64,000 nt of DNA from UBA5070 sp035913415 (GTDB lineage: Bacteria; Fibrobacterota; Fibrobacteria; UBA5070): assembly GCA_035913415.1 (NCBI GenBank), contig JAMIIV010000217.1:15365-79364 (forward strand). The letters run 5' to 3'. Positions 1-8,094 of this stretch are shown one piece after another (position 1 is the stretch's first letter; the number at the start of each line of letters is the position of its first letter). The position numbers and the translations under genes were made by a program. Below the pieces are notes generated by a model that made no database searches, had not been told where the DNA came from, and saw only the letters and a program-made list of their open reading frames with translations.

Positions 1-520
1 CGTCATGGGAAGCTCCAAAGCCGCCCGGGGGCCTGGAGGGCACGGTGTGCGGGGTGGAGGCGCAGCGCCTCGCTGAGAACGACCGAAAGCCCCCCAGATC
101 GGCTCCGGGAGGTCCTTCGACGGAATTTGACGCGATCTACCTCAGCCGGGACGCCGGGACGCCGGGACGCCGGGACGCCGGGACGCCGAACGAAGCTTCC
201 GACCATAGCGGAAGTCAAGTCGCTTGGCGAGTATTTCAGAGTGAAAGATTATGTAATAGGCAATGTAAAGTACAGCAATGCTCCCGGAACCGGTTTCAGG
301 GAAGGAAGAGTCTCGTTTATTGGCACCTGTGAGCCGGGTCACGGGGGGGGGGAGCGTCACAAAGGCGCAAGATTCTCCGGTCCAACAACGGTCGACCTTG
401 CCAGAACGACATCGGTGGCAAAACCTGGAGCCATGTGATGCGATCACTGATTGTAGGCGCGGATGCCTGAATCATCCCAAATCCAGCGATTTGTTCGATA
501 TACCGAAATATATTGGATTC
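1..520. other. Gene-poor left edge
   Basis: I see no credible gene in this stretch. It contains the 8-bp tandem repeat at 145-188 and then a patch richer in A and T (about 190-290 and 490-520) than the surrounding sequence, which may hold the promoter of the ATPase gene starting at 521. The open frames that cross it overlap one another on both strands and show no protein-like composition. Confidence 0.5.
145..188. repeat. 8-bp tandem repeat, five copies plus a partial
   Basis: The unit GCCGGGAC is repeated five times without mismatch (145-184) and followed by a partial GCCG. The run is not inside a convincing gene. Such arrays change length by slippage, so this could be a variable-number locus. 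Confidence 0.85.
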
Positions 521-1729
521 ATGATCAAGCGCCCCAGTTACGTCGAAAGAATCAAGAGATTCCTGGGGGCACCCGTTGTCAAGATCCTGACCGGGATGCG
601 CCGCGTGGGCAAGAGCACCATCCTCTCCCAGTTGGCGGACTCGCTGCGGGAGCGAGGAGTCCCCGACGCCAACATCGTCCAGATCAACATGGAGCTGTTC
701 CCGAACGCTCCCTTCAAGGACCCAGCAGTCCTTCACGCCCACATCACCAAGCGCCTGGAAGGAACCGCCGAACCTCGCTACATCCTGATCGACGAGGTGC
801 AGGAAGTGCAGGAATGGGAACGAGTGGTCCAATCTCTGCTGGCCGAGAACCTGGGGGACATCGTGCTCACCGGCTCGAATGCCCACATGCTTTCCTCGGA
901 GCTGGCCACCCTCCTGACCGGACGCTACATCGAGATCCCCATCTACGCCCTGAGCTTTCCCGAATACCTCGGTCTGCGCAGTGAGACCGTACCGGCTCCC
1001 GATCCACGCGCCTCGTTCCACGAATACCTCCAGTTCGGAGGCCTTCCGGGCATCCACCATCTGCCCCTGGAAGATGAGTTCACGGTGCCGTACCTGAGCG
1101 CCGTGCTCGATACCCTCGTCCTGCGCGACATCGTGCAGCGCCACCGCATCCGGGACGTTTCCATCCTGGATCGGATCTTGAACTTCTGCATGGACAGCAC
1201 CGGCAGCCTGGTCTCGATCAAGAGCATCGCCGATTTCTTCAAGTCCCAAGGCCTGCGCGTGGGCCTGGAAACGATCAGTCAATATCTGTCCTACCCGTGC
1301 GAGGCCTCCATCCTGATGCGCGTGTCGCGTTACGACATCCAGGGAAAGCGCCAGATGGAATACCTCGACAAGTACTATCTCTCCGACGTGGGCCTGCGCT
1401 ATGGACGGCTGGGATGGTCGACCAGGCGACTGCCGGGCACTCTGGAAACGGTGGTTCTGCACGAGCTCCTGCGGCGGGGCTGGAAGGTCTCTATCGGGGC
1501 CCTGGGGAAACGGGAAATCGACTTCGTCGCGCACAAGCAGGAGGAGATCTTTTACGTGCAGGTGGCCACCTGGTTGACGGAGGAAAGCACCCTGGAACGG
1601 GAGTTCGGCAACCTGGAGGCTATTGCCGACAACTATCCCAAGATCGTCCTTTCCATGGACGACCTCCCCGTGGGTGGCCGCAACGGCGTGCGCTGGCAGA
1701 ACCTGCGGGAATGGTTGCAGGGGACATGA
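521..1729 (+). CDS. ATP-binding protein, AAA_14/DUF4143 family
   Basis: A 402-residue P-loop ATPase of the AAA_14 plus DUF4143 type, a family common in accessory DNA with no agreed cellular role. The Walker A motif GMRRVGKST is at residues 25-33 and the Walker B segment YILIDEV at about 87-93. The C-terminal third contains KREIDFVAH followed by a FYVQV strand, which resembles the nuclease-like fold at the end of DUF4143 proteins. I chose ATG 521 because the family normally begins shortly before the P-loop; the frame stays open upstream to 278 but that part is not protein-like. No Shine-Dalgarno sequence is obvious. The A/T-rich upstream patch hints at acquired DNA. Confidence 0.85.
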   Translation: MIKRPSYVERIKRFLGAPVVKILTGMRRVGKSTILSQLADSLRERGVPDANIVQINMELFPNAPFKDPAVLHAHITKRLEGTAEPRYILIDEVQEVQEWERVVQSLLAENLGDIVLTGSNAHMLSSELATLLTGRYIEIPIYALSFPEYLGLRSETVPAPDPRASFHEYLQFGGLPGIHHLPLEDEFTVPYLSAVLDTLVLRDIVQRHRIRDVSILDRILNFCMDSTGSLVSIKSIADFFKSQGLRVGLETISQYLSYPCEASILMRVSRYDIQGKRQMEYLDKYYLSDVGLRYGRLGWSTRRLPGTLETVVLHELLRRGWKVSIGALGKREIDFVAHKQEEIFYVQVATWLTEESTLEREFGNLEAIADNYPKIVLSMDDLPVGGRNGVRWQNLREWLQGT

Positions 1730-1878
1730 CCACCTCACCCGGTCCACGGGGGGGCGACACCTATCCTCGCAATGCCACGTGGCCATCCATCGCGGCGGCA
1801 GTTGTCCAGTTACGGCCCGAGGAACGAGCAAGGCAAATCGCTGGCTCGGAACCGAGAGATCGAGTATCTTCCTCATCT

Positions 1879-2130
1879 ATGAAAACATCTCTCACTCTCC
1901 TGATTGCCCTCGCCGCCTCCCTCGCTTTTGCCGGCCCCCAGTGCCACAAGCAGGGCGCCCCCAAGGACTGCCCCCGTGCGGGCTCCGACTCGACCGCGAT
2001 GGTCGATTGCCCGAAGTCCAAGGAATGCCCCAAGAAGAAGGATTGCCCCAAGTCCGGCAAGCAGTGCGCCAAGCCGTGCCCGAAGGATTCCGCCTCCGTG
2101 CCCGACACCAGCTCCGCTGCCAAGCCCTGA
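1879..2130 (+). CDS. Small secreted Cys/Lys/Pro-rich protein
   Basis: An 83-residue protein that I do not recognise. Residues 1-20 form a clear signal peptide (MKTSLTLLIALAASLAFAG). The mature part is built from short repeats of the form CPKxKxCPK, with eight or nine cysteines alternating with lysine and proline, and a Ser/Thr/Ala-rich tail. Cysteines at this density suggest metal binding or disulfide cross-linking in the cell envelope, but no family match is evident. It stands alone, 149 bases after the ATPase gene, and is followed by an inverted repeat. The periodic low-complexity sequence weakens the call slightly; the signal peptide supports it. Confidence 0.6.
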   Translation: MKTSLTLLIALAASLAFAGPQCHKQGAPKDCPRAGSDSTAMVDCPKSKECPKKKDCPKSGKQCAKPCPKDSASVPDTSSAAKP

Positions 2131-2506
2131 ACCCAGGGTCGTTTTGATACGCTTCGGCGGCCAAACAAATCCGATGGCCGAACATTTTCCCGGTGGTCGA
2201 GCTCGTCGAGACCCACTCAGCGGGTCTCGACAGGCTCGACCACCGGGAAATTCGCGGCGGCGATCTATTTGGATCCTGCTAGCTGAACCGTATTTCCCCG
2301 AATCCCCCCTCGAGGCCAAGAGACGATGCGACAAAGGCCCGACCGCGTACGCAAGTACGCCATCGAGCCTTTGAGCAGACCACACCCGCCCCGAGACCGA
2401 TCCTGAAGCTCGATTCAGGGATGCAGACGACCCGCTCCTGAGGGGAAGGCGTCCGCTCTGGGACGTCGACCCGAAGGGAAGGGGAGTATGCGCCCTGAAG
2501 GGAGCT
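2131..2506. other. Intergenic region between convergent genes
   Basis: Apart from the inverted repeat at 2186-2250 and the hairpin that overlaps the end of the pyruvate kinase gene, I see no gene, promoter or RNA signature here. Confidence 0.5.
2186..2250. repeat. 29-bp inverted repeat with 7-base loop (REP/MITE-like)
   Basis: The arms are 2186-2214 and 2222-2250. They match at 27 of 29 positions when one is reverse-complemented, with loop ACTCAGC. Both arms carry the GGTGGTCGAG...GTCGAGACC signature seen in dispersed intergenic palindromes of many high-GC bacteria. No T-tract follows on either side, so a mobile REP-like element is more likely than a simple terminator. Confidence 0.75.
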
Positions 2507-2513
2507 TCAGGGC
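2492..2513 (-). terminator. Hairpin overlapping the pyk stop codon
   Basis: A perfect 9-bp stem (GCCCTGAAG / CTTCAGGGC) with a 4-base loop. The right arm includes the stop codon of the pyruvate kinase gene. There is no clear U-tract, so it may act as an RNA 3' end stabiliser rather than a full intrinsic terminator. Confidence 0.45.
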
Positions 2514-3904
2514 ATTTGAACGAGGCGGATGGTGTTATGCAGCCGGGTCCCGAAGGGCTGGCTGTACATGAACACGATCCGATTGCCCGCGGCAGCCAGA
2601 TCGCGGCTTTGGATCTCGTCCAGAACCCGTGTGATGGCCTCGTCGATGCTGTTCGTGCGGGGCAGACGAACCGGGATGATGCCGTAGAACAGGCTCACCT
2701 GGCGATAGATCTGCTCGTCGAAGCAGGCCGCGATGACGTGGGCGCCGCAGTGGAAACCCGCAATCTGGCGGGCGATCTCCATTGTGTGGCAGAAGATCGC
2801 GATGCAGGGCGCCTTGGTGTGCTCGGAGAGACGCACCGACCCTGCCACGATTTCCATGGTCTGGTTGGAGATCTCGGGCAAGGTGGGAGGGGTATCCGTG
2901 ACGCCTTCGGCACCGCGCAGGATGCGATCCATGGTCTGGACGGCCTGGAGGGGGTACTGGCCTCCGGCGGTTTCGCCGGAGAGCATCACCACCTGGGCGC
3001 CTTCGAACACGGCGTTGGCGACGTCGGAGGCCTCGGCACGGGTGGGGCGCGGGTTGCGCTCCATGGAATCCATCATCTGCGTGGCCACGACGCACAGCTT
3101 CGCGGCGCGGTGGGCCAGGCGAACGGCGCGCTTTTGCAGGATGGGGACGCTCTCGATGGGGCATTCGATGCCGAGATCGCCGCGGGCGACCATGATGCCG
3201 TCCGAGAGACGAATGATGTCATCGAGGGAAGCCACGGCCAACGGAGTCTCGACCTTGGCGATGATGGGCGGATCGGGCCAGCCCACCGAGGCCAGGTGCT
3301 CACGCACGCTCTGGATGTCGGCGCCGTTGCGGACGAAGGAGACCGCGACCCAATCGAGCCCCTGGTCGCGCCCGAAGATCACGTCCTTCTTGTCCTTCTC
3401 GGACAGGACGTCCAGCCCGTTGTCGCAGTCGGGAGTGTTCACCGACTTGCGAGGCTTGAGGTGGCCACCGTTCACCACCGTGGTGATGATTTCTTCGCCG
3501 TCGACCGACTCGACGCGCAGTTCGAGCAGGCCGTCATCCAGGACGATGGCCTGTCCGGGAGGCACGAGTTTGTACAGGGTGGGATGGCTGATGCCGATCC
3601 GATTGGTCGCCGCATCCCCTTCGATGGGAACCATGCGCCAGGTCTCGCCGTTCTTCAGATCGTAGGTATGGGTATCCGTGCGGACCTTCGGCCCGCAAAG
3701 ATCCATGATGATGGGAACGGCGATGCCCATCTCCTCGGAAACCTGCCGGATCTTGGCGATCCGCGCCGCATGGTCGCTGTGCGTGCCATGCGAAAAATTG
3801 AGACGGCAGGCCGTGACGCCCGCCTGGAACAGCTGCCGCAACATGTCAGGAGAGTCTGAAGCGGGGCCGATGGTCGCGAGGATTTTGGTACGTCGGAGTT
3901 CCAT
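2507..3904 (-). CDS. pyk: Pyruvate kinase
   Basis: Catalyses the last ATP-forming step of glycolysis, phosphoenolpyruvate plus ADP to pyruvate plus ATP, in the cytoplasm. The 465-residue length is normal for the family. The N-terminus MELRRTKILATIGPASD is the classic start. It is followed by RLNFSHG near residue 35, the metal/substrate motif ARGDLGIE, the MMDSM segment, and PTRAEASDVANAV with LSGETAGG, which end the TIM barrel. The last 120 residues are the alpha/beta C-terminal domain. ATG 3904 is chosen because the open frame upstream of it lacks family sequence. It diverges from the ridA-like gene, sharing a 53-base promoter gap. Confidence 0.97.
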   Translation of the reverse strand: MELRRTKILATIGPASDSPDMLRQLFQAGVTACRLNFSHGTHSDHAARIAKIRQVSEEMGIAVPIIMDLCGPKVRTDTHTYDLKNGETWRMVPIEGDAATNRIGISHPTLYKLVPPGQAIVLDDGLLELRVESVDGEEIITTVVNGGHLKPRKSVNTPDCDNGLDVLSEKDKKDVIFGRDQGLDWVAVSFVRNGADIQSVREHLASVGWPDPPIIAKVETPLAVASLDDIIRLSDGIMVARGDLGIECPIESVPILQKRAVRLAHRAAKLCVVATQMMDSMERNPRPTRAEASDVANAVFEGAQVVMLSGETAGGQYPLQAVQTMDRILRGAEGVTDTPPTLPEISNQTMEIVAGSVRLSEHTKAPCIAIFCHTMEIARQIAGFHCGAHVIAACFDEQIYRQVSLFYGIIPVRLPRTNSIDEAITRVLDEIQSRDLAAAGNRIVFMYSQPFGTRLHNTIRLVQMP

Positions 3905-3957
3905 GTCCGGAAAGGATAATTTACAGCAAGTCCACATACACGATCCCGAGGTCCAAA

Positions 3958-4344
3958 ATGTTCGAAGCCATTCTTTCCACGAATGCCCCCGCCCCCATCG
4001 GCCCGTACAGCCAAGCGGTGAAATGCGGGGAATGGGTTTTCCTGAGCGGTCAGATCCCCCTCGATCCAATGTCGGGGCAGATCGTCGGCACCACCACCTC
4101 CGACCAGACCCAACAAGTCCTGGCCAATCTCGAAGCGGTCCTGCACGCGGCAGGCCTGGAGCCTCGCCACGTGGTGCGCACCACCATCTATCTGGTGGAC
4201 CTCGCCGACTTCGCGGCGGTGAACGAACGGTATGCCACGTTCTTCGCCGCCGCACCGGTCCCACCCGCGCGGTCCACCATCCAGGTGTCGGCTCTGCCCC
4301 GTGGGGTCCGTATCGAGATCGATGCGATCGCCGTGCACGCTTGA
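3958..4344 (+). CDS. ridA: RidA/YjgF family imine deaminase
   Basis: RidA proteins hydrolyse reactive enamine/imine intermediates released by PLP enzymes such as threonine dehydratase. The 128-residue protein matches the family in length. GPYSQAV near residue 15, Arg105 in PPARSTIQV and Glu120 in RIEIDAIA fall exactly where the catalytic/binding residues of E. coli RidA-type trimers lie. It starts at ATG 3958, divergent from pyk; the shared short promoter region may co-regulate the two. No signal peptide, so cytoplasmic. Confidence 0.95.
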   Translation: MFEAILSTNAPAPIGPYSQAVKCGEWVFLSGQIPLDPMSGQIVGTTTSDQTQQVLANLEAVLHAAGLEPRHVVRTTIYLVDLADFAAVNERYATFFAAAPVPPARSTIQVSALPRGVRIEIDAIAVHA

Positions 4345-4544
4345 GCACAGGATGCGTCCGGATTGCTCCCGCCCCCGATTTTCGTAACCACTTATTGCTT
4401 ACATCATAATCAACCGCACTCAATAGATCACAGCAAACGCAATAAAAAAGCCAACAGAAAGATATAGCTCGATATTATCGTAATCACATCTACACACTTA
4501 CAATCACAAATGGGTAGATTCAAGCCAGACCCAGGAGGGATCGT

Positions 4545-5384
4545 TTGGCTCTGGACATCTACGAACACGACGACTTCCGCAAGGTCCTGGCCCAATCCTG
4601 GGCCGAGCGACAGGCGCGCAACCGGCGGTACAGCACTCGCGCCTTCGCCCGGGATGCAGGCTTCACCAATCCCGGTTTCCTGGGCGACGTCATCAAGGGC
4701 CGGCGCAAGTTGTCGGCATCCGCCACCGAGAAGATGATCGCCGGCTTCGGCCTCAAACCCAAGGAAGCCGACTACTTCCGGCTCCTGGTGCGCTTCGGGC
4801 AGACGCGATCGCTGTCCGAACGCGAAGAGTGCTATCGGCAGATCCTGTTTCGCCGCAACCGTTCCAGCTTCACGCGCATGAATCCCGCCCACTCCCGATA
4901 CTACCAGGACTACCGCTACCCCCTGTTGCGCGCGGCCCTCCAGTGCGTGCCCTTCGAAGGCGATGCCGCCCGGCTCGGCGCCTTCCTCGACCCCCCGCTG
5001 CCACCCCAGCAGACGCAGAAGATGGTGCAGGATCTGGTCGACTGGGGGCTGGTCAAGGCCGACAAACAGGGCGGCCACCAGGTGGTGGACACCTTCGTCG
5101 AACCTCCACCTCACCTGGGCGAACTGGTCCGTTCCCTCAACCGCACCTGGATCGAACAGGCGGGAGAAGCCATCGCGCGTTTTCCGGCCGACCGGCGGCA
5201 TGTCTCGACCATCCTCCTGACCGTTTCGGAAGAGACGCAGAAGCTGGTCCGCCAACGCATCGAATCGTTCCGTGAAGACATTTTCCGTCTGTTACGGGAA
5301 GACAAGTCGCCCGACCGGGTGATGCAGTTGTCCATGCAGTTTTTCCCCCGATCGCGATCGAACCCCGCCGGGAGCGCACCATGA
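4545..5384 (+). CDS. TIGR02147 family protein (Fibrobacter-type)
   Basis: A 279-residue member of the TIGR02147/DUF4423 family, which is expanded in Fibrobacterota and a few other phyla and has no established function. The N-terminal 70 residues (YSTRAFARDAGFTNPGFLGDV) look like a helix-turn-helix, so a DNA-binding or regulatory role is likely; an all-helical segment follows. The start is TTG 4545, giving ALDIYEHDDFR as the family N-terminus, supported by a strong ribosome binding site AGGAGGGA at 4533-4540. The upstream 4390-4510 stretch is unusually A/T-rich and probably carries the promoter. The stop overlaps the start of the next gene (ATGA), so the two are probably co-translated. Confidence 0.9.
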   Translation: MALDIYEHDDFRKVLAQSWAERQARNRRYSTRAFARDAGFTNPGFLGDVIKGRRKLSASATEKMIAGFGLKPKEADYFRLLVRFGQTRSLSEREECYRQILFRRNRSSFTRMNPAHSRYYQDYRYPLLRAALQCVPFEGDAARLGAFLDPPLPPQQTQKMVQDLVDWGLVKADKQGGHQVVDTFVEPPPHLGELVRSLNRTWIEQAGEAIARFPADRRHVSTILLTVSEETQKLVRQRIESFREDIFRLLREDKSPDRVMQLSMQFFPRSRSNPAGSAP

Positions 5385-6658
5385 ACTCCAACCGCCCGAG
5401 CCTCGTCGGCGGATTCCTCGCCAGCCTGCTGGCCTGGAGCTGCACCACCTCCACCCCCGAACGCAGCGCCGGCGGGGAAGACTTTCCCAACACCCTCGAG
5501 GCCTTGGGACGCGCCTTGGCCGAAGGCGTCGACTCCAGCGCCGCATGGAACGGTCTGGACGAGGCCTCCACCGGTGCCGGTTCGTCGGTGTACCCGGACT
5601 CTTCCGGCGCGATCGCCGGGAGGCTCGCCGTGGGCGAATGCGTCGAAGACTCCGGCGCGGGCCTTCTGCCGGGCGGCTGGGCCTGGATGCGCAGCACCCG
5701 TTGCGCGGACGATGGCGGCATCCTCCGGGACTCCATGGTCATCCGCCCCTCGGACTCCCTGATCCGCCTGTTCGTTCAGGATTCCACCGGATCGAACGGG
5801 CTCGTGCGCCGGCTCGACATCTTCCGACCCGACACTGGTGACGGATTCCGTCAGAAGGGATGGAGCGGCCTGGTGCGGATCGAGACCATCGGCATCCGTG
5901 GCCGCTGGCGTTCCCGCGGCGAGGTCGTCCTCGACGCGGGCCCCGACCTCGACTGGGATACCGAGTCCGACAACCGGCTCTGGAGGGGAGGCCACCTGAC
6001 GCTGCGCGGATCCGACACCACCGACTCCTGGACCGTCGTCCCATGGCCCGAAACCGGTGCGCCGCTGTGGGAGGTCGCATCGGGAGACTCCGGCACCGCA
6101 TTCCTGCGACGCAAGCAGTTCCTGCCCTCCGGGGCCGTCCGGACGGAGGGATCCCTGCTGACCATCTTCCGCCACGACTCGCTCAACTATCCTCGACGCT
6201 TCCACTCGGAGACCATCTGGTCCCCGACGCTTTGGATTCTCCAGAGCATCACGGGATCCCGACCCGATTCCAGTTTCCGCCCGGGCGACACCGCCATCTA
6301 CCTGCGTCGGCGCCAGGCGGCACAGGACACCCTGCGCGAAGAAATCCGCTTCCTGGCAAGTCCCGACCCTCGGGACCGCCGGGGCGATCGCCTCCTCCAA
6401 TTCCGCCGCATTCGCTTCCACTCCAGCGGCACGGAACGATTCGCCCTGCTCGATGCCACCCCCGCAGGCCCGCTGGACCCCGGCACCCCCTTCACCGAGG
6501 GCAAGGTCAATCTGGTGGTCGAGCGTGCCGATGGCGAACACCTCACCTTCACCGGGGAAATGGCCGGCGGGATCGCGACGGGTCGCTGGACCTCCCGGAC
6601 AGATTCTGGCACCGTGGTCCTCGACTCCCGCGGACGCGTGCTCTCGACCTCGCGCTGA
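5381..6658 (+). CDS. Predicted lipoprotein coupled to the TIGR02147 gene
   Basis: A 425-residue protein of unknown function. The N-terminus has a hydrophobic stretch ending LLAWSC, a plausible though not perfect lipobox, so it is probably attached to a membrane after cleavage. The remainder is rich in Trp, Asp, Ser and Gly, with short beta-strand-like runs and no recognisable domain. It overlaps the TIGR02147 gene by four bases; TIGR02147 genes in Fibrobacter are often paired with a secreted or lipoprotein partner, so the pair may form one functional unit. It ends in a 233-base convergent gap before the L,D-transpeptidase gene. Confidence 0.8.
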   Translation: MNSNRPSLVGGFLASLLAWSCTTSTPERSAGGEDFPNTLEALGRALAEGVDSSAAWNGLDEASTGAGSSVYPDSSGAIAGRLAVGECVEDSGAGLLPGGWAWMRSTRCADDGGILRDSMVIRPSDSLIRLFVQDSTGSNGLVRRLDIFRPDTGDGFRQKGWSGLVRIETIGIRGRWRSRGEVVLDAGPDLDWDTESDNRLWRGGHLTLRGSDTTDSWTVVPWPETGAPLWEVASGDSGTAFLRRKQFLPSGAVRTEGSLLTIFRHDSLNYPRRFHSETIWSPTLWILQSITGSRPDSSFRPGDTAIYLRRRQAAQDTLREEIRFLASPDPRDRRGDRLLQFRRIRFHSSGTERFALLDATPAGPLDPGTPFTEGKVNLVVERADGEHLTFTGEMAGGIATGRWTSRTDSGTVVLDSRGRVLSTSR

Positions 6659-6891
6659 CCCCGGCCTCCCCGTCGGGGGGCTGCAAAAAGGCGCCGCACC
6701 TCGCAGGTGTCGGAGATGCCTCTGCGCCTGGATTCCGCAGCAGCAGGACCGGGCGCGCCGAGCGCCATTTCGTTCGCGCCTGGCCTTCTCGCCGCACCTC
6801 CCCCGCCAAGCAGATCCGCCGTCGGTCGGTCGAACAACCGGGCATCAAGCGACCTGGCGGGCAGGCACCCTCCGTGTCGCGGGGCATGAGC

Positions 6892-8094
6892 TCAGGGAAT
6901 CGCGGGAGGACCTTCCCAGACGATTTTCCATCCACCCTCTCCCTGGCGCCAGTAGATGCGCTTTCGGGAGACGCTCGAGAGGTTGTTGGACGCGTAGTCC
7001 TGCTGGAAATCCATCTGGACCAGATTCGTCTCCCCCGGCACGCCCAGGATCGAAACATCGGAAAGCTCGATGCGGATCCAGGTCTTCCCCTGGGCCACCC
7101 GGCGTTTGTCCTGGACCCACTCGGATTTCCCGCCCTTGGCAAAGCGGAAGTCGTCGGCGTACAACGCCAGGTAGGAGTCCATGTCGTTGGCCGCCCAGGC
7201 CTTCTTCCAGCGCCCGACCACATCGACCAGCTCGTCCCGACGCCGATCGAGCTCGGCGGGACTCACCCATTCGATCGTGTCGGAGACCAGGACGGCCGTC
7301 GCCTTGGGAACGAAACCCGCTTCCAGGTTGGTGAGGTCGGGATTTGTCAGGACGATGCAGCCGTTGGAGGAACGCGGAGCCCTGCTGTACGTCCCCTTGG
7401 GGGTTCCATGGATCCAGATCCCCGAGCCCTTCCTCTGGCGCACCAGATCCCATTCGTTGGGGTAGTCCAGCGGCCAGGCGGAACGCCCGTAGTAGTCGTC
7501 GATCTCGGAATCGTCGACACGCCGCGTCAGGAAATAGGCGCCCAGAGGTGTCCGACCGTCGCCCTCGACCTTCTTGTCGTATCCCTTCTGCCCGATGGTG
7601 ACGTAGTGGTCGGAGGCCAAACGCCACTCCATCCCTTGGGGACGGAACACGTAGATGCGCGAAGCCCGCGAATCGACCACCAGGACCTGGCGAGCCCGCT
7701 GCGATGGCGTGAGCAACCAGATTGGCAGGCGGTCGCGGGGAGGACTTGCGATGTACCGCTGGAGCCGGACGCGGGCCTCGTCGCGCAGACCGTTCAGACG
7801 GACCTTCTCCGAGTCGTTTCGGGCGACGAACGCCGGGCCCTTCCCGGCCTGGGCCGCGAAGATGTCCCCGCGCACCATGTGGGCCAGCCGGAAACCCGGC
7901 TCCTTCTGGACCAACGAATCGACATGCGCCAAAGCGTGATCGAGCCGCTCTTCCCGGATCGCCTGGAACGTTCGCACCAGGAGCGATTCCGGCCCCGAGG
8001 GATCGTGGGGATCGAAATGGCGATCGGTGCCGAGTCCGGCACTGACCAACGCCAGAGCGACGAGGGCGGCCCCCTTCGCGGCGCCCTTTCTCAC
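6892..8094 (-). CDS. L,D-transpeptidase (YkuD) with C-terminal NTF2-like domain
   Basis: Probably cross-links peptidoglycan, or attaches proteins to it, in the periplasm. A signal peptide occupies about residues 1-22. A helical region follows, then a YkuD domain (about 135-272) with the catalytic signature H229-G-T-P and SSNGC246IVL. Residues 290-400 form an NTF2/SnoaL-like domain similar to the Cds6 tail found on other L,D-transpeptidases; the same domain ends the upstream gene. The start is GTG 8094, which overlaps the upstream stop (GTGA), so the two are translationally coupled. Length is 400 residues. Confidence 0.92.
   Translation of the reverse strand: MRKGAAKGAALVALALVSAGLGTDRHFDPHDPSGPESLLVRTFQAIREERLDHALAHVDSLVQKEPGFRLAHMVRGDIFAAQAGKGPAFVARNDSEKVRLNGLRDEARVRLQRYIASPPRDRLPIWLLTPSQRARQVLVVDSRASRIYVFRPQGMEWRLASDHYVTIGQKGYDKKVEGDGRTPLGAYFLTRRVDDSEIDDYYGRSAWPLDYPNEWDLVRQRKGSGIWIHGTPKGTYSRAPRSSNGCIVLTNPDLTNLEAGFVPKATAVLVSDTIEWVSPAELDRRRDELVDVVGRWKKAWAANDMDSYLALYADDFRFAKGGKSEWVQDKRRVAQGKTWIRIELSDVSILGVPGETNLVQMDFQQDYASNNLSSVSRKRIYWRQGEGGWKIVWEGPPAIP

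Noticed and set aside
317..1876. 519-codon minus-strand frame over the ATPase gene
   Set aside because: The plus strand carries intact Walker motifs; the antisense product shows only mirrored composition.
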